Shown here piece after piece: positions 33,442-41,147 of a DNA stretch of 64,000 nucleotides. Under the pieces are notes generated by a model. The model saw nothing but the letters and a program-made list of their open reading frames with translations, did not search any database and was not told where the DNA came from. This stretch comes from Streptomyces sp. M92 (GTDB lineage Bacteria > Actinomycetota > Actinomycetes > Streptomycetales > Streptomycetaceae): contig NZ_CP101137.1 in NCBI RefSeq assembly GCF_028473745.1, forward strand, positions 5,394,001 through 5,458,000, read 5' to 3'. How positions within the stretch are numbered: position 1 is the first letter of the stretch; every line of letters begins with the position of its first letter. Position numbers and translations under genes: made by a program.

Positions 33442-34092
33442 ATGACCCGCGTACTCATCACCGGCTTCGCCCCCTTCGGCGGAGAGAGCGTGAACCCGTC
33501 CTGGCAGGCGGCGTCCCTGGTGGCCGCCGAACCGCCCGCCGGGCTCGACGTCAGAGCCGCCGAACTGCCCTGCGTCTTCGGCGAGTCCCTCGACGTCCTG
33601 GGCGACGCCGTCCGCGCCCACACCCCCGACCTGGTGCTCTGCCTGGGGCAGGCGGGCGGACGCCCCGGCGTCACCGTCGAACGCGTCGGCCTCAACGTCG
33701 ACGACGCGCGCATCCCCGACAACGCGGGCCGGCAGCCCGTCGACGAACCCGTCGTCCAAGGCGGCCCGGCCGCCTACTTCTCCACCCTCCCCGTCAAGGC
33801 CTGCGTCGCCGCGATGCGGGAGGCCGGCGTCCCCGCAGCCGTCTCCAACACGGCCGGCACCTTCGTCTGCAACCACGTGGCCTACGGCCTCGGCCACCTC
33901 ATCGCCAGCGAGTTCCCGCACGCGCGGGGCGGTTTCGTCCACGTGCCCTGGGCGCCGGCACAGGTCACCGACGGCACCGCGCCGTCCCTGCCGCCCGCCA
34001 CCGTCGCCCACGGCCTGCGCGCCCTCCTGTCCGCCGCCGCTCGCACCCCGGCCGGGCAGGACCTCAAGGTCACCGAAGGAGCCACCCACTGA
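33442..34092 (+). CDS. pcp: Pyrrolidone-carboxylate peptidase (pyroglutamyl peptidase I)
   Basis: A 216-residue cysteine peptidase (family C15) that removes N-terminal pyroglutamate from peptides, releasing 5-oxoproline. The catalytic triad is visible: Glu80 in GGRPGVTVERVGLN, Cys143 in NTAGTFVCNHVAYG and His167 in GGFVHVPWAP. It starts MTRVLITGFAPFGGESVNPS with AAGGA upstream and lies 14 bases after the DUF979 gene. Its product is exactly the substrate of PxpABC encoded on the opposite side of the shared operators, which makes this locus a complete route from pyroglutamyl peptide to glutamate. Confidence 0.96.
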   Translation: MTRVLITGFAPFGGESVNPSWQAASLVAAEPPAGLDVRAAELPCVFGESLDVLGDAVRAHTPDLVLCLGQAGGRPGVTVERVGLNVDDARIPDNAGRQPVDEPVVQGGPAAYFSTLPVKACVAAMREAGVPAAVSNTAGTFVCNHVAYGLGHLIASEFPHARGGFVHVPWAPAQVTDGTAPSLPPATVAHGLRALLSAAARTPAGQDLKVTEGATH

Positions 34093-35105
34093 TGCCGCTG
34101 AGCACCCACGCCGCGCCCTTCGCCCGGCTCGCCCTCGCCAACATCACCCGCGAGTACCCCAACTTCCCCGCCCACCTGATCACCTCGCCCGACGAGCACC
34201 TCGCGCCCCGCTCCCTGCATCCGGCCTTCTACGGCGCCTACGACTGGCACTCCTCGGTCCACATGCACTGGCTGCTCGTCCGCCTGCTGCGCCGCCACGG
34301 CGGGACACCCGCACTGCCGGAGACCGCACGGGCCGTCGCCGTACTCGACCGGCACCTCACCCCCGGCAACGCCGCCGCCGAAGCCGCCTACCTCCGCGAC
34401 CGCCCGTCCTTCGAGCGGCCCTACGGATGGGCGTGGCTGCTCGTCCTCGCGGCGGAGTGCCGGGCCCTGAAGAACGAGTCCGGCGCCCGCTGGGCCGACG
34501 CGCTGGAGCCGGCCGTCGCCGCCGTCGACGGGCTGCTGGCCGACTGGCTGCCCAAGGCCACCTACCCCGTACGCCACGGGAACCACCCCAACAGCGCCTT
34601 CGCGCTCGGCCTCGCGCTCGACTCGGGCGCACTGTCGCCGGCGACCGACCGCGCCGTGCGCGAACGCCTCCTCACCTGGTTCGCCGACGACCACGACGCG
34701 CCCGCGCACTGGGAACCGTCCGGTCAGGACTTCGTGTCCCCGGCGCTGACCGAGGCGGACGCCATGCGCCGGGTGCTGCCGAAGGACGGGTTCGAGGCGT
34801 GGCTCGACCGCTTCCTGCCCGCGCTGCGTTCCGGCGCCCCGTGTCCGTTGCTCGATGTGCCCGTGGTCTCCGACCACGCCGACCCGCAGATCGGCCACCT
34901 GCTGGGCCTGACCCTCAGCAGGGCGGCCGCCCTGCGTTCCCTGGCCGACGCCCTGCCCGAGGGGCCCGTCCGCGGCCGCCTGGACGAGGCGGCCGACGCT
35001 CACCTCGCGGCGGGCCTGCCCGCGGTGGAGCGCGGCGACTTCACCACCGACCACTGGCTGGCGACGTTCGCGGCACTCGCCCTCGACCCCGTCGGTGCCC
35101 GCTGA
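34092..35105 (+). CDS. DUF2891-family protein in the pyroglutamate operon
   Basis: A 337-residue cytosolic protein of the DUF2891 family. It is alpha-helical and repeat-like, resembling an (alpha/alpha) barrel, with conserved HPAFYGAYDWHSSVHMHWLL near the N terminus, FERPYGWAWLLVLAAECRAL, YPVRHGNHPNSAFALGLALD and VSDHADPQIGHLLGLTLSRA. The concentration of His, Trp and Tyr in these blocks suggests an active site, perhaps metal-binding. Its ATG shares one base with the pcp stop codon (TGATG), so it is the fourth gene of the operon. No biochemical function is established; location predicts action on pyroglutamate or related lactams or peptides. Confidence 0.85.
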   Translation: MPLSTHAAPFARLALANITREYPNFPAHLITSPDEHLAPRSLHPAFYGAYDWHSSVHMHWLLVRLLRRHGGTPALPETARAVAVLDRHLTPGNAAAEAAYLRDRPSFERPYGWAWLLVLAAECRALKNESGARWADALEPAVAAVDGLLADWLPKATYPVRHGNHPNSAFALGLALDSGALSPATDRAVRERLLTWFADDHDAPAHWEPSGQDFVSPALTEADAMRRVLPKDGFEAWLDRFLPALRSGAPCPLLDVPVVSDHADPQIGHLLGLTLSRAAALRSLADALPEGPVRGRLDEAADAHLAAGLPAVERGDFTTDHWLATFAALALDPVGAR

Positions 35106-35232
35106 TCAGCTGCGCGACGCCGCGGCGTCGGCGCGCACCTGCTCGGGATGCCGCCGCCCCGTTCCCGTAGGCTCCTGCGTGCAGACGTCGGATGCCATGC
35201 GTGGTGCCACGGTGAGGGGAAGGGGGGCGGCG

Positions 35233-36081
35233 GTGTTCGTGAGGGGGACGCGGTTGCTCGCGGGCGTCATGACCGTGGCCTGTCTCGTGCTCCTCGGTCC
35301 CAGCGCACCGGTCGGAGCGTTCCTGGCCAGGCCGCTGCCCGCCGGCGCCGCCGACGGCGTCGTGGCGAACCGCGTCATGACGTGGAACATCTGCAACCCC
35401 TGCGAGGTCAGCAACGTCGACCGGGCGGCGGACATCGCCACCTACGCACCGCAGGTCATCGGCCTCCAGGAAGCGTGCGTGCGCGACGTCGAGCAGATCC
35501 GGGCCTACCTGCGGAGCCTCTACGGGCTGGCGTACCACGTCGAGTACGGGACCGTCCTGCGCAAGCGCAGCCGTTGCGGAGGAACGCCGTGGAACCCGGG
35601 AGCCTTCGGGCAGGCGATCCTGTCCGCGTCACCGATGACCGACCGGGTCAGCGTGGAGTACCCCGACGGCGGTTCCGAGGACCGCGGGTACATGGCGGTC
35701 ACCACCGTGGTGGGCGGCCACCCGGTGCGGGTCTTCAACACCCACCTCGCCCACCGGCGCCAGCAGCCGGTCCGGGCACACCAGACCGGGGTGCTCGCCG
35801 CGGCCGTCGAGCGCCACGACCGCGCGATCGTACTGGGCGACTTCAACGCCGTGCCGGACGCCTCCGAACTCTCCCCGCTGTGGGCACTGGCCGCCGGCTC
35901 GGACGCCGAGTGCCGCCCGGCTCCCGCCGCCGCCCCGTGCGAGCCGACCACCGACTGGAACAGCCGGTTCGACTACGTCTTCCTGCGCGGCATCGGCTCG
36001 GTCGGACAGCGCGTGCACCCCACCACGTACTCGGACCACCACCTGCTGCACACGGACGTGGTCCCGGCCCGGGACGCCTGA
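35233..36081 (+). CDS. Secreted endonuclease/exonuclease/phosphatase-family protein
   Basis: A ~282-residue exported member of the DNase I-like EEP superfamily (metal-dependent phosphodiesterases such as nucleases and sphingomyelinases). A hydrophobic signal (LLAGVMTVACLVLLGPSAPV) is followed by MTWNICNPCEVSN, the Asn-containing first motif; VIGLQEACVRD holds the metal-binding Glu, FNTHLAHRR a His, AIVLGDFNAVPDASEL the Asp-Asn pair, and TYSDHHLLHTDV the C-terminal catalytic Asp-His. GTG 35233 follows a GGGG-rich ribosome site and is chosen; ATG 35197 is possible. Whether nucleic acid or lipid is cleaved is unknown. Confidence 0.82.
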   Translation: MFVRGTRLLAGVMTVACLVLLGPSAPVGAFLARPLPAGAADGVVANRVMTWNICNPCEVSNVDRAADIATYAPQVIGLQEACVRDVEQIRAYLRSLYGLAYHVEYGTVLRKRSRCGGTPWNPGAFGQAILSASPMTDRVSVEYPDGGSEDRGYMAVTTVVGGHPVRVFNTHLAHRRQQPVRAHQTGVLAAAVERHDRAIVLGDFNAVPDASELSPLWALAAGSDAECRPAPAAAPCEPTTDWNSRFDYVFLRGIGSVGQRVHPTTYSDHHLLHTDVVPARDA

Positions 36082-36093
36082 ACCGGCCGGGGA

Positions 36094-37020
36094 CTACGAC
36101 GCGGACGGGGCAGCCCGCCGAGGGCCGTGTCCGTCGCCGTCGGCGGGGATGCCCAGCCGGTCCGCCACGGTGGTGAGGGCCGCACCCAGGGGGACCGAGA
36201 CCCGGGTGAGCGCGTGCCGGTCGCCCCGGGTCGGGTCGCGGTTGACGATCAGCACCGGCTTCCCGGCCTCGGCCGCCTGACGGACGAAGCGCAGCCCGGA
36301 CATCACCGTCAGCGACGAGCCCAGAACCAGCAGCGAGGCCGCCTTGCGCACCAGCGTCCGACAGTGCTCGACGCGCTCCGGCGGGACGTTCTCGCCGAAG
36401 AAGACGACGTCCGGTTTGAGGACGCCGCCGCATACCGTGCAGGGCACCACCCGGAAGTCCCCGACCTGTTCGTCGGTGAGGTCGGCGTCACCGTCCGGGT
36501 TGATGCCCGCGGCCACCGGGTCGAAGCCCGGATTGGCCTCCTCGAGCCGACGGGCGAGTTCCCGGCGCGGGCTGAAGGTGCCGCAGGTCAGGCAGACGAC
36601 GCGGTCCAGGCTGCCGTGGAGTTCCACGACGTCCTCGCTGCCGGCCGCCTGGTGCAGGCCGTCGACGTTCTGGGTGATGACGCCGCAGAGCAGGCCCCGC
36701 CGTCCGAAAGCGGCCACGGCACGGTGCCCGGCGTTGGGGCGGGCGCGGCCGAAGGTGCGCCAGCCGAGGTGGCTGCGCGCCCAGTACCGGCGCCGGGCCC
36801 GGGGATGGGCGGTGAAGTCCTGGTACGTCATCGGAGTGTGCCGGCTCAGACTCCCGCCCTCGCCCCGGTAGTCGGGAATCCCCGACTCCGTCGAGATACC
36901 GGCACCGCTCAGCACGAGCACCCCGCCGGCTCCCACGACGTCGGCGACCGGCCGCAGGTCCGTGGTGCCCGGGGGCAGGTCCTCGGCGGGGGTCCAGCTC
37001 AGAGTGGGGCGCATGCGCAT
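36094..37020 (-). CDS. Sir2-family NAD-dependent protein deacylase
   Basis: A 308-residue sirtuin. The NAD-binding motif VLSGAGISTESGIPDYRG is at residues ~36-53, TQNVDGLHQAAG at ~116-127, and catalytic His135 is in ELHGSLD. Four zinc-binding cysteines are C143-x2-C146 (CLTCG) and C194-x2-C197 (CTVCGG), followed by LKPDVVFFGENVP. A 26-residue insertion-rich zinc module (NPDGDADLTDEQVGDFRVVP) separates the cysteine pairs. This class removes acetyl or other acyl groups from lysines, for example from acetyl-CoA synthetase. It is convergent with the EEP gene, 12 bases apart. The start at 37020 is one of two adjacent ATGs. Confidence 0.92.
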   Translation of the reverse strand: MRMRPTLSWTPAEDLPPGTTDLRPVADVVGAGGVLVLSGAGISTESGIPDYRGEGGSLSRHTPMTYQDFTAHPRARRRYWARSHLGWRTFGRARPNAGHRAVAAFGRRGLLCGVITQNVDGLHQAAGSEDVVELHGSLDRVVCLTCGTFSPRRELARRLEEANPGFDPVAAGINPDGDADLTDEQVGDFRVVPCTVCGGVLKPDVVFFGENVPPERVEHCRTLVRKAASLLVLGSSLTVMSGLRFVRQAAEAGKPVLIVNRDPTRGDRHALTRVSVPLGAALTTVADRLGIPADGDGHGPRRAAPSAS

Positions 37021-37167
37021 GCGGCAAGGGTACGTAACGGGCGGCCCGCGCAGGGCCCGGCGGAACGGCGGCGAGGCGAACGGCGCCGCCTTCCGCCTTC
37101 GGCTGCGCGATCGGACCGTCCCCGGGGCACCGCCGGACGGTCCGCGCGGGCACGATGATCGGCTCGG

Positions 37168-37183
37168 CTTGCTGTACTGCAAG
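37168..37183. promoter_or_regulatory. Inverted repeat upstream of the small CxxC protein gene
   Basis: CTTGC-N6-GCAAG within AT-rich sequence, followed by another ACAAG, in the 270-bp gap between the divergent sirtuin and small-protein genes. Could be an operator for either; no regulator is adjacent. Confidence 0.35.
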
Positions 37184-37290
37184 TAACAAGATCACAGTTG
37201 GTCTACACCCCTCACGGAACCCGTCGAGGCGGCTCCCCGTTTCCGTGCGCTCGTGACCCCGGGTGTGCGGACGAACACAGAAAGAAGCCG

Positions 37291-37440
37291 ATGGATTCGT
37301 CGTACGACCGTCTCGGGCAGGCGCGCGAGGACTACGAGACCCACCTTCGGACCTGCCGCCAGTGCGAGGCGGACGGCGCGAGGTGCCCGGTGGCCAAACA
37401 CCTCAGGCGCCTTTACAACAATCTCCTCAGATCGGCGTGA
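37291..37440 (+). CDS. Small cysteine-containing protein (49 aa), unknown function
   Basis: A 49-residue protein starting MDSSYDRLGQAREDYETHLR with AAAGAAG before the ATG. It is strongly charged and helical, with a compact TCRQCEADGARCPVAKHLRR cysteine/histidine motif (CxxC...C...H) that could bind a metal ion. The C terminus is basic (LYNNLLRSA). The frame is open further upstream to 37198, but the ribosome site and the helical pattern favour the short form. I recall similar short proteins across streptomycetes without known function. It ends five bases before the convergent dehydrogenase gene. Confidence 0.65.
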   Translation: MDSSYDRLGQAREDYETHLRTCRQCEADGARCPVAKHLRRLYNNLLRSA

Positions 37441-37444
37441 CCCG

Positions 37445-38428
37445 TCAGTCGATCCGCACGACGAACTTTCCCCGCACGCCTCCCGCTTCCAGCGCCCGGT
37501 GGGCCGCCCCGATCTCCTCGAGCGGGAACACGGTGTCCACGACCGGGCGGACCGCGCCGTCCGTCACGTGGGCCGCGAGGTCGTTGAAGAGCGCGGTCCT
37601 CGGATCGCCGCTGAAGAAGCGCACCCGGCGGCGGCCGTGTACGGCACTGGCCAGGAGGTAGCCGAGGGAGGCGACCGGGCGCTCGATGTCGAAGGCGATG
37701 GACACCATGCGGCCGCCGGGAGTGAGCAGTCGGCGGTGGGCGGCGAGGTCCTTTCCCACGGTGTCGAGCACCACGTCGTACCGCCCGAGGCCGGCCGGGC
37801 CGGTGGCACGGTAGTCGTGGGCCTCGTCGGCGCCGAGGCCGCGGACGAGGGCGAGGTTGTCCGCGCGGGCCAGCCCGGTCACGTGTGCCCCCGTCATCTT
37901 GCCCAGCTGGACGGCGACATGGCCGACGCCGCCCGCGGCGCCGCGGACGAGAAGGCGCTCGCCGGGGCGCAGCCGTGCCTTGTCGCGCAGCGCCGTGATC
38001 GCCGTGGTGCCCGCGGGCAGCGCCGCCGCCTCGACCAGGTCGAGCCCGTCGGGGACCCGGCCCAGCTGACGCGGGCGGACGGCCACGTACTCGGCGGCGC
38101 TGCCGAAGCCGGAGGCGCGGGGCATGATGCCCCACACGCGGTCGCCCACGGCGGGCCCGGTGACGGCCGCCCCGAGCGCCACGACCTCCCCGGCGAAGTC
38201 GAGTCCCGTCCGCTGCGGGAACCGCCGTCCCGTCACCAGGCGCACCCGGCCCGCACGGGCCAGCAGCTCACCACCGTTGACGCTGGTCGCCCGGACCCTC
38301 ACCAGCACTTCACCGGGTCCCGGCGCGGGCTTGGGCGCCTTCCCCACGTAGAGCACCTCGGGACCGCCGAAGCGGTCGTACATCACCGCTCGCATCATCT
38401 CCGACACTGTCCGCACCTCGTTCGTCAT
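37445..38428 (-). CDS. Zinc-independent MDR-family alcohol dehydrogenase / quinone oxidoreductase
   Basis: A 327-residue medium-chain dehydrogenase/reductase. The N-terminal GroES-like domain has GGPEVLYVGKAPKPAPGPGE and TGLDFAGEVVALGAAVTGPA; the NADPH-binding motif is LLVRGAAGGVGHVAVQLGKM, followed by DVVLDTVGKDLAAH. The cysteines of zinc-dependent alcohol dehydrogenases are absent, which points to a quinone-oxidoreductase-type NADPH reductase. It is divergent from a TetR gene across a 49-bp gap containing a perfect 7-bp inverted repeat, so it is the likely regulated target. The ATG at 38428 is used; the methionine at 38395 is an alternative. Confidence 0.88.
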   Translation of the reverse strand: MTNEVRTVSEMMRAVMYDRFGGPEVLYVGKAPKPAPGPGEVLVRVRATSVNGGELLARAGRVRLVTGRRFPQRTGLDFAGEVVALGAAVTGPAVGDRVWGIMPRASGFGSAAEYVAVRPRQLGRVPDGLDLVEAAALPAGTTAITALRDKARLRPGERLLVRGAAGGVGHVAVQLGKMTGAHVTGLARADNLALVRGLGADEAHDYRATGPAGLGRYDVVLDTVGKDLAAHRRLLTPGGRMVSIAFDIERPVASLGYLLASAVHGRRRVRFFSGDPRTALFNDLAAHVTDGAVRPVVDTVFPLEEIGAAHRALEAGGVRGKFVVRID

Positions 38429-38455
38429 GGCTCTCGCCGTCGAACGTACGATGAG

Positions 38456-38477
38456 AAGTGGAGGCTGACGTCCACTT
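38456..38477. promoter_or_regulatory. TetR operator between dehydrogenase and regulator genes
   Basis: AAGTGGA (38456-38462) and TCCACTT (38471-38477) form a perfect 7-bp inverted repeat with an 8-base spacer. The right arm ends directly at the GTG start of the TetR gene, so binding would block both divergent genes. The immediate proximity also implies that the regulator mRNA is leaderless. Confidence 0.8.
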
Positions 38478-39128
38478 GTGCCGGAGGTGAGAGGGATCGA
38501 CGGGAAATCCTCTCGGTTGCGCGCCGACGCGCGGCGCAACCGGCAGCAGATCCTCGAAGCCGCCCAGGAGGTCTTCACCCGGGACGGTGTGGATGTGCCG
38601 ATGTCGGTCATCGCCCGGAGGGCGAACGTGGGCGTGGCCACGCTCTACCGGCGCTTCCCGACCCGCGAGGCCCTGGTCCGGGAGGTGTTCGCCGAGCAGG
38701 TGGAGGCCTGCACGGCCGCACTGGACGAGGCGCTGGACGACCCCGACCCGTGGCGCGGCTTCTGCCACGTGATCGAGAGGATCTGCGCCCTGCAGGCCGC
38801 TGAGCGGGGCTTCACCACCGCCTTCCTCGGTGCCTTCCCGGAGCGGGCCGCGGACCACTCGCGCCGCCGCCTGGACGGGGAGCGCGGCTTCGCGACCCTC
38901 GTGCGACGGGCGCAGGCGGCCGGGAAGCTGCGGCCGGACTTCCACCCGTCCGACCTCACCGTGGTGTTGCTCGCCAACAGCGCGCTGTCCGGGACCCCCG
39001 ACCCCGAGGCCGCGTCCAGGCGGCTCGTCGGGCTGCTCCTCGACGCGTTCCGCGCCGGCCCCGCACGGGGAGCGTTGCCGCCGCCGACCGGCCTCGGCCT
39101 GGCACACCTGCACGCTCCGGCGTCGTAG
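38478..39128 (+). CDS. TetR-family transcriptional regulator
   Basis: A 216-residue TetR-type repressor. The DNA-binding domain covers residues ~15-65: ADARRNRQQILEAAQEVFTR, then the recognition region VIARRANVGVATLYRRFPTR. The C-terminal ligand domain is helical with no recognisable ligand signature. It is divergent from the MDR dehydrogenase gene, and the operator abuts its GTG start; GTG 38487 is an alternative start. The ligand is probably an aldehyde, quinone or related substrate of the dehydrogenase, by inference only. Confidence 0.9.
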   Translation: MPEVRGIDGKSSRLRADARRNRQQILEAAQEVFTRDGVDVPMSVIARRANVGVATLYRRFPTREALVREVFAEQVEACTAALDEALDDPDPWRGFCHVIERICALQAAERGFTTAFLGAFPERAADHSRRRLDGERGFATLVRRAQAAGKLRPDFHPSDLTVVLLANSALSGTPDPEAASRRLVGLLLDAFRAGPARGALPPPTGLGLAHLHAPAS

Positions 39129-39162
39129 GCCCCGCGGCCGGGGGAGGCGCCCGGCCCCTGCC

Positions 39163-40947
39163 CTACGCCGCCGGTCGGCCCACCCGGCGCAGAGCCAGTA
39201 CCGCGTTGTGGCCGCCGAAGCCGAAGGAGTTGCTCAGGACGAGGTCGCCCGCGCCCGGCAGGGTCCGCGGCTCGCCGCGTACGAGGTCCAGGTCGACCGC
39301 GTCGTCGACCTCGGCGCAGCCGACCGTGGGAGGCACCACCCCGTGGTGGAGCGTGAGCACCGCGGCGACGGCCTCGACCCCGCCCGCGGCGCCCTGGAGG
39401 TGTCCCAGGTGGCCCTTGAGTGCCGTGACCGGCACCTCGCGTCGCCCCAGCACGCCGCGTACGGCCCGTGCCTCGGCGAGATCGCCGTCCACCGTGGCCG
39501 TGGCGTGCGCGTTGACGTGGACGACGTCCTCGAGGCGGGCCCCGGCGTCCCGTACCGCCCGCCGCAGCGCGAGCGCGATGCCGTCGCCGGACGGATCCGG
39601 CGCCGCGACGTGGTGGGCGTCGGCGGACAGCCCCCAGCCGGCCGCCTCGCAGTAGATGCGCGCCCCGCGGGCACGGGCGTGCTCCTCGGACTCCAGGACG
39701 AGTATCCCCGCCCCCTCCGCGTTGACGAAGCCGTCACGGTCCTTGGCGAACGGGTGCGAGGGCGAACCCGCCGACGGGTCCCCCTCCGCCAGCGCCCGCA
39801 TGGCGGCGAAGGACGCCATGATCGCCGGTGTGACCACCGCCTCGGCACCGCCCGCGAGGGCCACGTCGACCCGGCCGTACCGGATGCGGTCGACGGCCTG
39901 CCCGATCGCCTCGGTACCGGAGGCGCACGCGCTGGTGACGGTGCGCGCCTCGCCGGTGATGTGCAGGTCGAGCGAGACCTGCGAGGCCGCCTGCGAGGGA
40001 ACCGTCATGGGTGTGGTGAGCGGGGAGACGCCGCGCGGCCCCTTCTCCCGCAGCTTGCGGTCCCCGCCGACGAGCACGGACGCGTCCCCGAGGATGGCGC
40101 CGAGGCTCACTCCGATCCGCTCCGGGTCGAGCCCGCTCTCGCGGGTGCCGCCGCCCTGGTAGCCGGCGTCGGCCCAGGCCTCGCGCGCGGCCAGCACGGC
40201 GAACTGGGCGGCGCGGTTCATCCGGCGCGCCGCCTGCCGGGGCAGCAGCTCCGCCGGGTCCACCGGCACGGTCCCGGCGATCCGCACCGGCAGCCCTTCG
40301 AACTCCTCGTCCGCCAACTCCCGTATGCCGTGCCGCCCTTCGAGCAGCCCGTGCCACAACTCGCCCGTGCCGACGCCCAGCGGGGTGACGGCGCCGAGCC
40401 CGGTGACGACGACGCGCCGCCCTCCGGCCGCCCGGGCCTCCGGCACGGGGCGCGGCTCGTGCCGTACGACGTCGCCCTCCCGGTCGGCCCCGGCGGCCCA
40501 CCGGCGCACGTCGGCGTCGGTCACGCCGTCGTCGGCGTCCTGTTCCGAGTCCCGGTGCCAGGTGCCCCAGCGGCGGACGTACGTCACCTGCCGGGCCTGG
40601 GGATCGACGGCCCGGAGGCGGGTCAGCCGGTCCCCGTCGTGGAATTCCACGTCGTCCAGGGCGGGCGAGCTCACCAGCGGCACCGCGGACACGTCGAGCC
40701 GCCGCCCGGCGACGGTCACCCGCTGCTCGCGCCGCAGCTCCTCCTCGCGGTCCACCCCGCCCAGCGGCGGCCGCAGCGCGACCAGGATCACCTCGGGGGA
40801 GGCGGGCTGGGTGTGCGTGACCACGTACCACCGGTTCTCGGCGGCGTCCTCGGGGGACCGGGCGAGCAGGTCGCCGGGGACGACCTCGGCGGCGGTGACC
40901 GGGTAGGGGCGTATCGGTACTTCAGGCGTTTCGGGGCAGTGGGTCAT
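39163..40947 (-). CDS. Beta-ketoacyl synthase with extra N-terminal domain
   Basis: A 594-residue protein. Residues ~178-590 form a FabF/KAS II-type ketosynthase with the full Cys-His-His set: Cys341 in VTSACASGTEAIGQA, His481 in VNAHATATVDGD, and Lys511/His516 in LKGHLGHLQGAAGG; SFGFGGHNAVLALRR closes the fold. Catalysis therefore looks intact, a decarboxylative condensation of malonyl-ACP with an acyl primer. The first ~170 residues form a beta-rich domain (VPGDLLARSPEDAAENRWYV, then FHDGDRLTRLRAVDPQARQV and VTYVRRWGTWHRDSEQ) that I do not recognise and that standard FabF proteins (~415 residues) lack. No acyl carrier protein, ketoreductase or acyltransferase gene is adjacent, so the pathway is unknown. 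Confidence 0.88.
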   Translation of the reverse strand: MTHCPETPEVPIRPYPVTAAEVVPGDLLARSPEDAAENRWYVVTHTQPASPEVILVALRPPLGGVDREEELRREQRVTVAGRRLDVSAVPLVSSPALDDVEFHDGDRLTRLRAVDPQARQVTYVRRWGTWHRDSEQDADDGVTDADVRRWAAGADREGDVVRHEPRPVPEARAAGGRRVVVTGLGAVTPLGVGTGELWHGLLEGRHGIRELADEEFEGLPVRIAGTVPVDPAELLPRQAARRMNRAAQFAVLAAREAWADAGYQGGGTRESGLDPERIGVSLGAILGDASVLVGGDRKLREKGPRGVSPLTTPMTVPSQAASQVSLDLHITGEARTVTSACASGTEAIGQAVDRIRYGRVDVALAGGAEAVVTPAIMASFAAMRALAEGDPSAGSPSHPFAKDRDGFVNAEGAGILVLESEEHARARGARIYCEAAGWGLSADAHHVAAPDPSGDGIALALRRAVRDAGARLEDVVHVNAHATATVDGDLAEARAVRGVLGRREVPVTALKGHLGHLQGAAGGVEAVAAVLTLHHGVVPPTVGCAEVDDAVDLDLVRGEPRTLPGAGDLVLSNSFGFGGHNAVLALRRVGRPAA

Positions 40948-40951
40948 GTCC

Positions 40952-41048
40952 GAGCATGCTCTCTTTGGTCCGAACTGTCGTACTGGAAGCGCTTATGAGT
41001 GTTCTGTACGAAGTGCGAACCGGCCATTGTTGAACTCAGGACATGTCC
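40952..41048. promoter_or_regulatory. Palindrome-rich upstream region of the ketosynthase gene
   Basis: Three short perfect palindromes lie within 100 bases of relatively AT-rich DNA just upstream of the ketosynthase start: GAGCATGCTC (40952-40961), AAGCGCTT (40987-40994) and GGACATGTCC (41039-41048). They may be regulatory, but none matches a known site. Otherwise the 40948-41160 gap appears empty. Confidence 0.35.
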
Positions 41049-41147
41049 GTTTTGCTCCGTTATACCGGCCGGGTGACGCGTGACACATCGGGCAAGTCGC
41101 AGATGTGGCAGGGGAGTTGACCCGACCGACCGGGCCTGTGCGAAACG

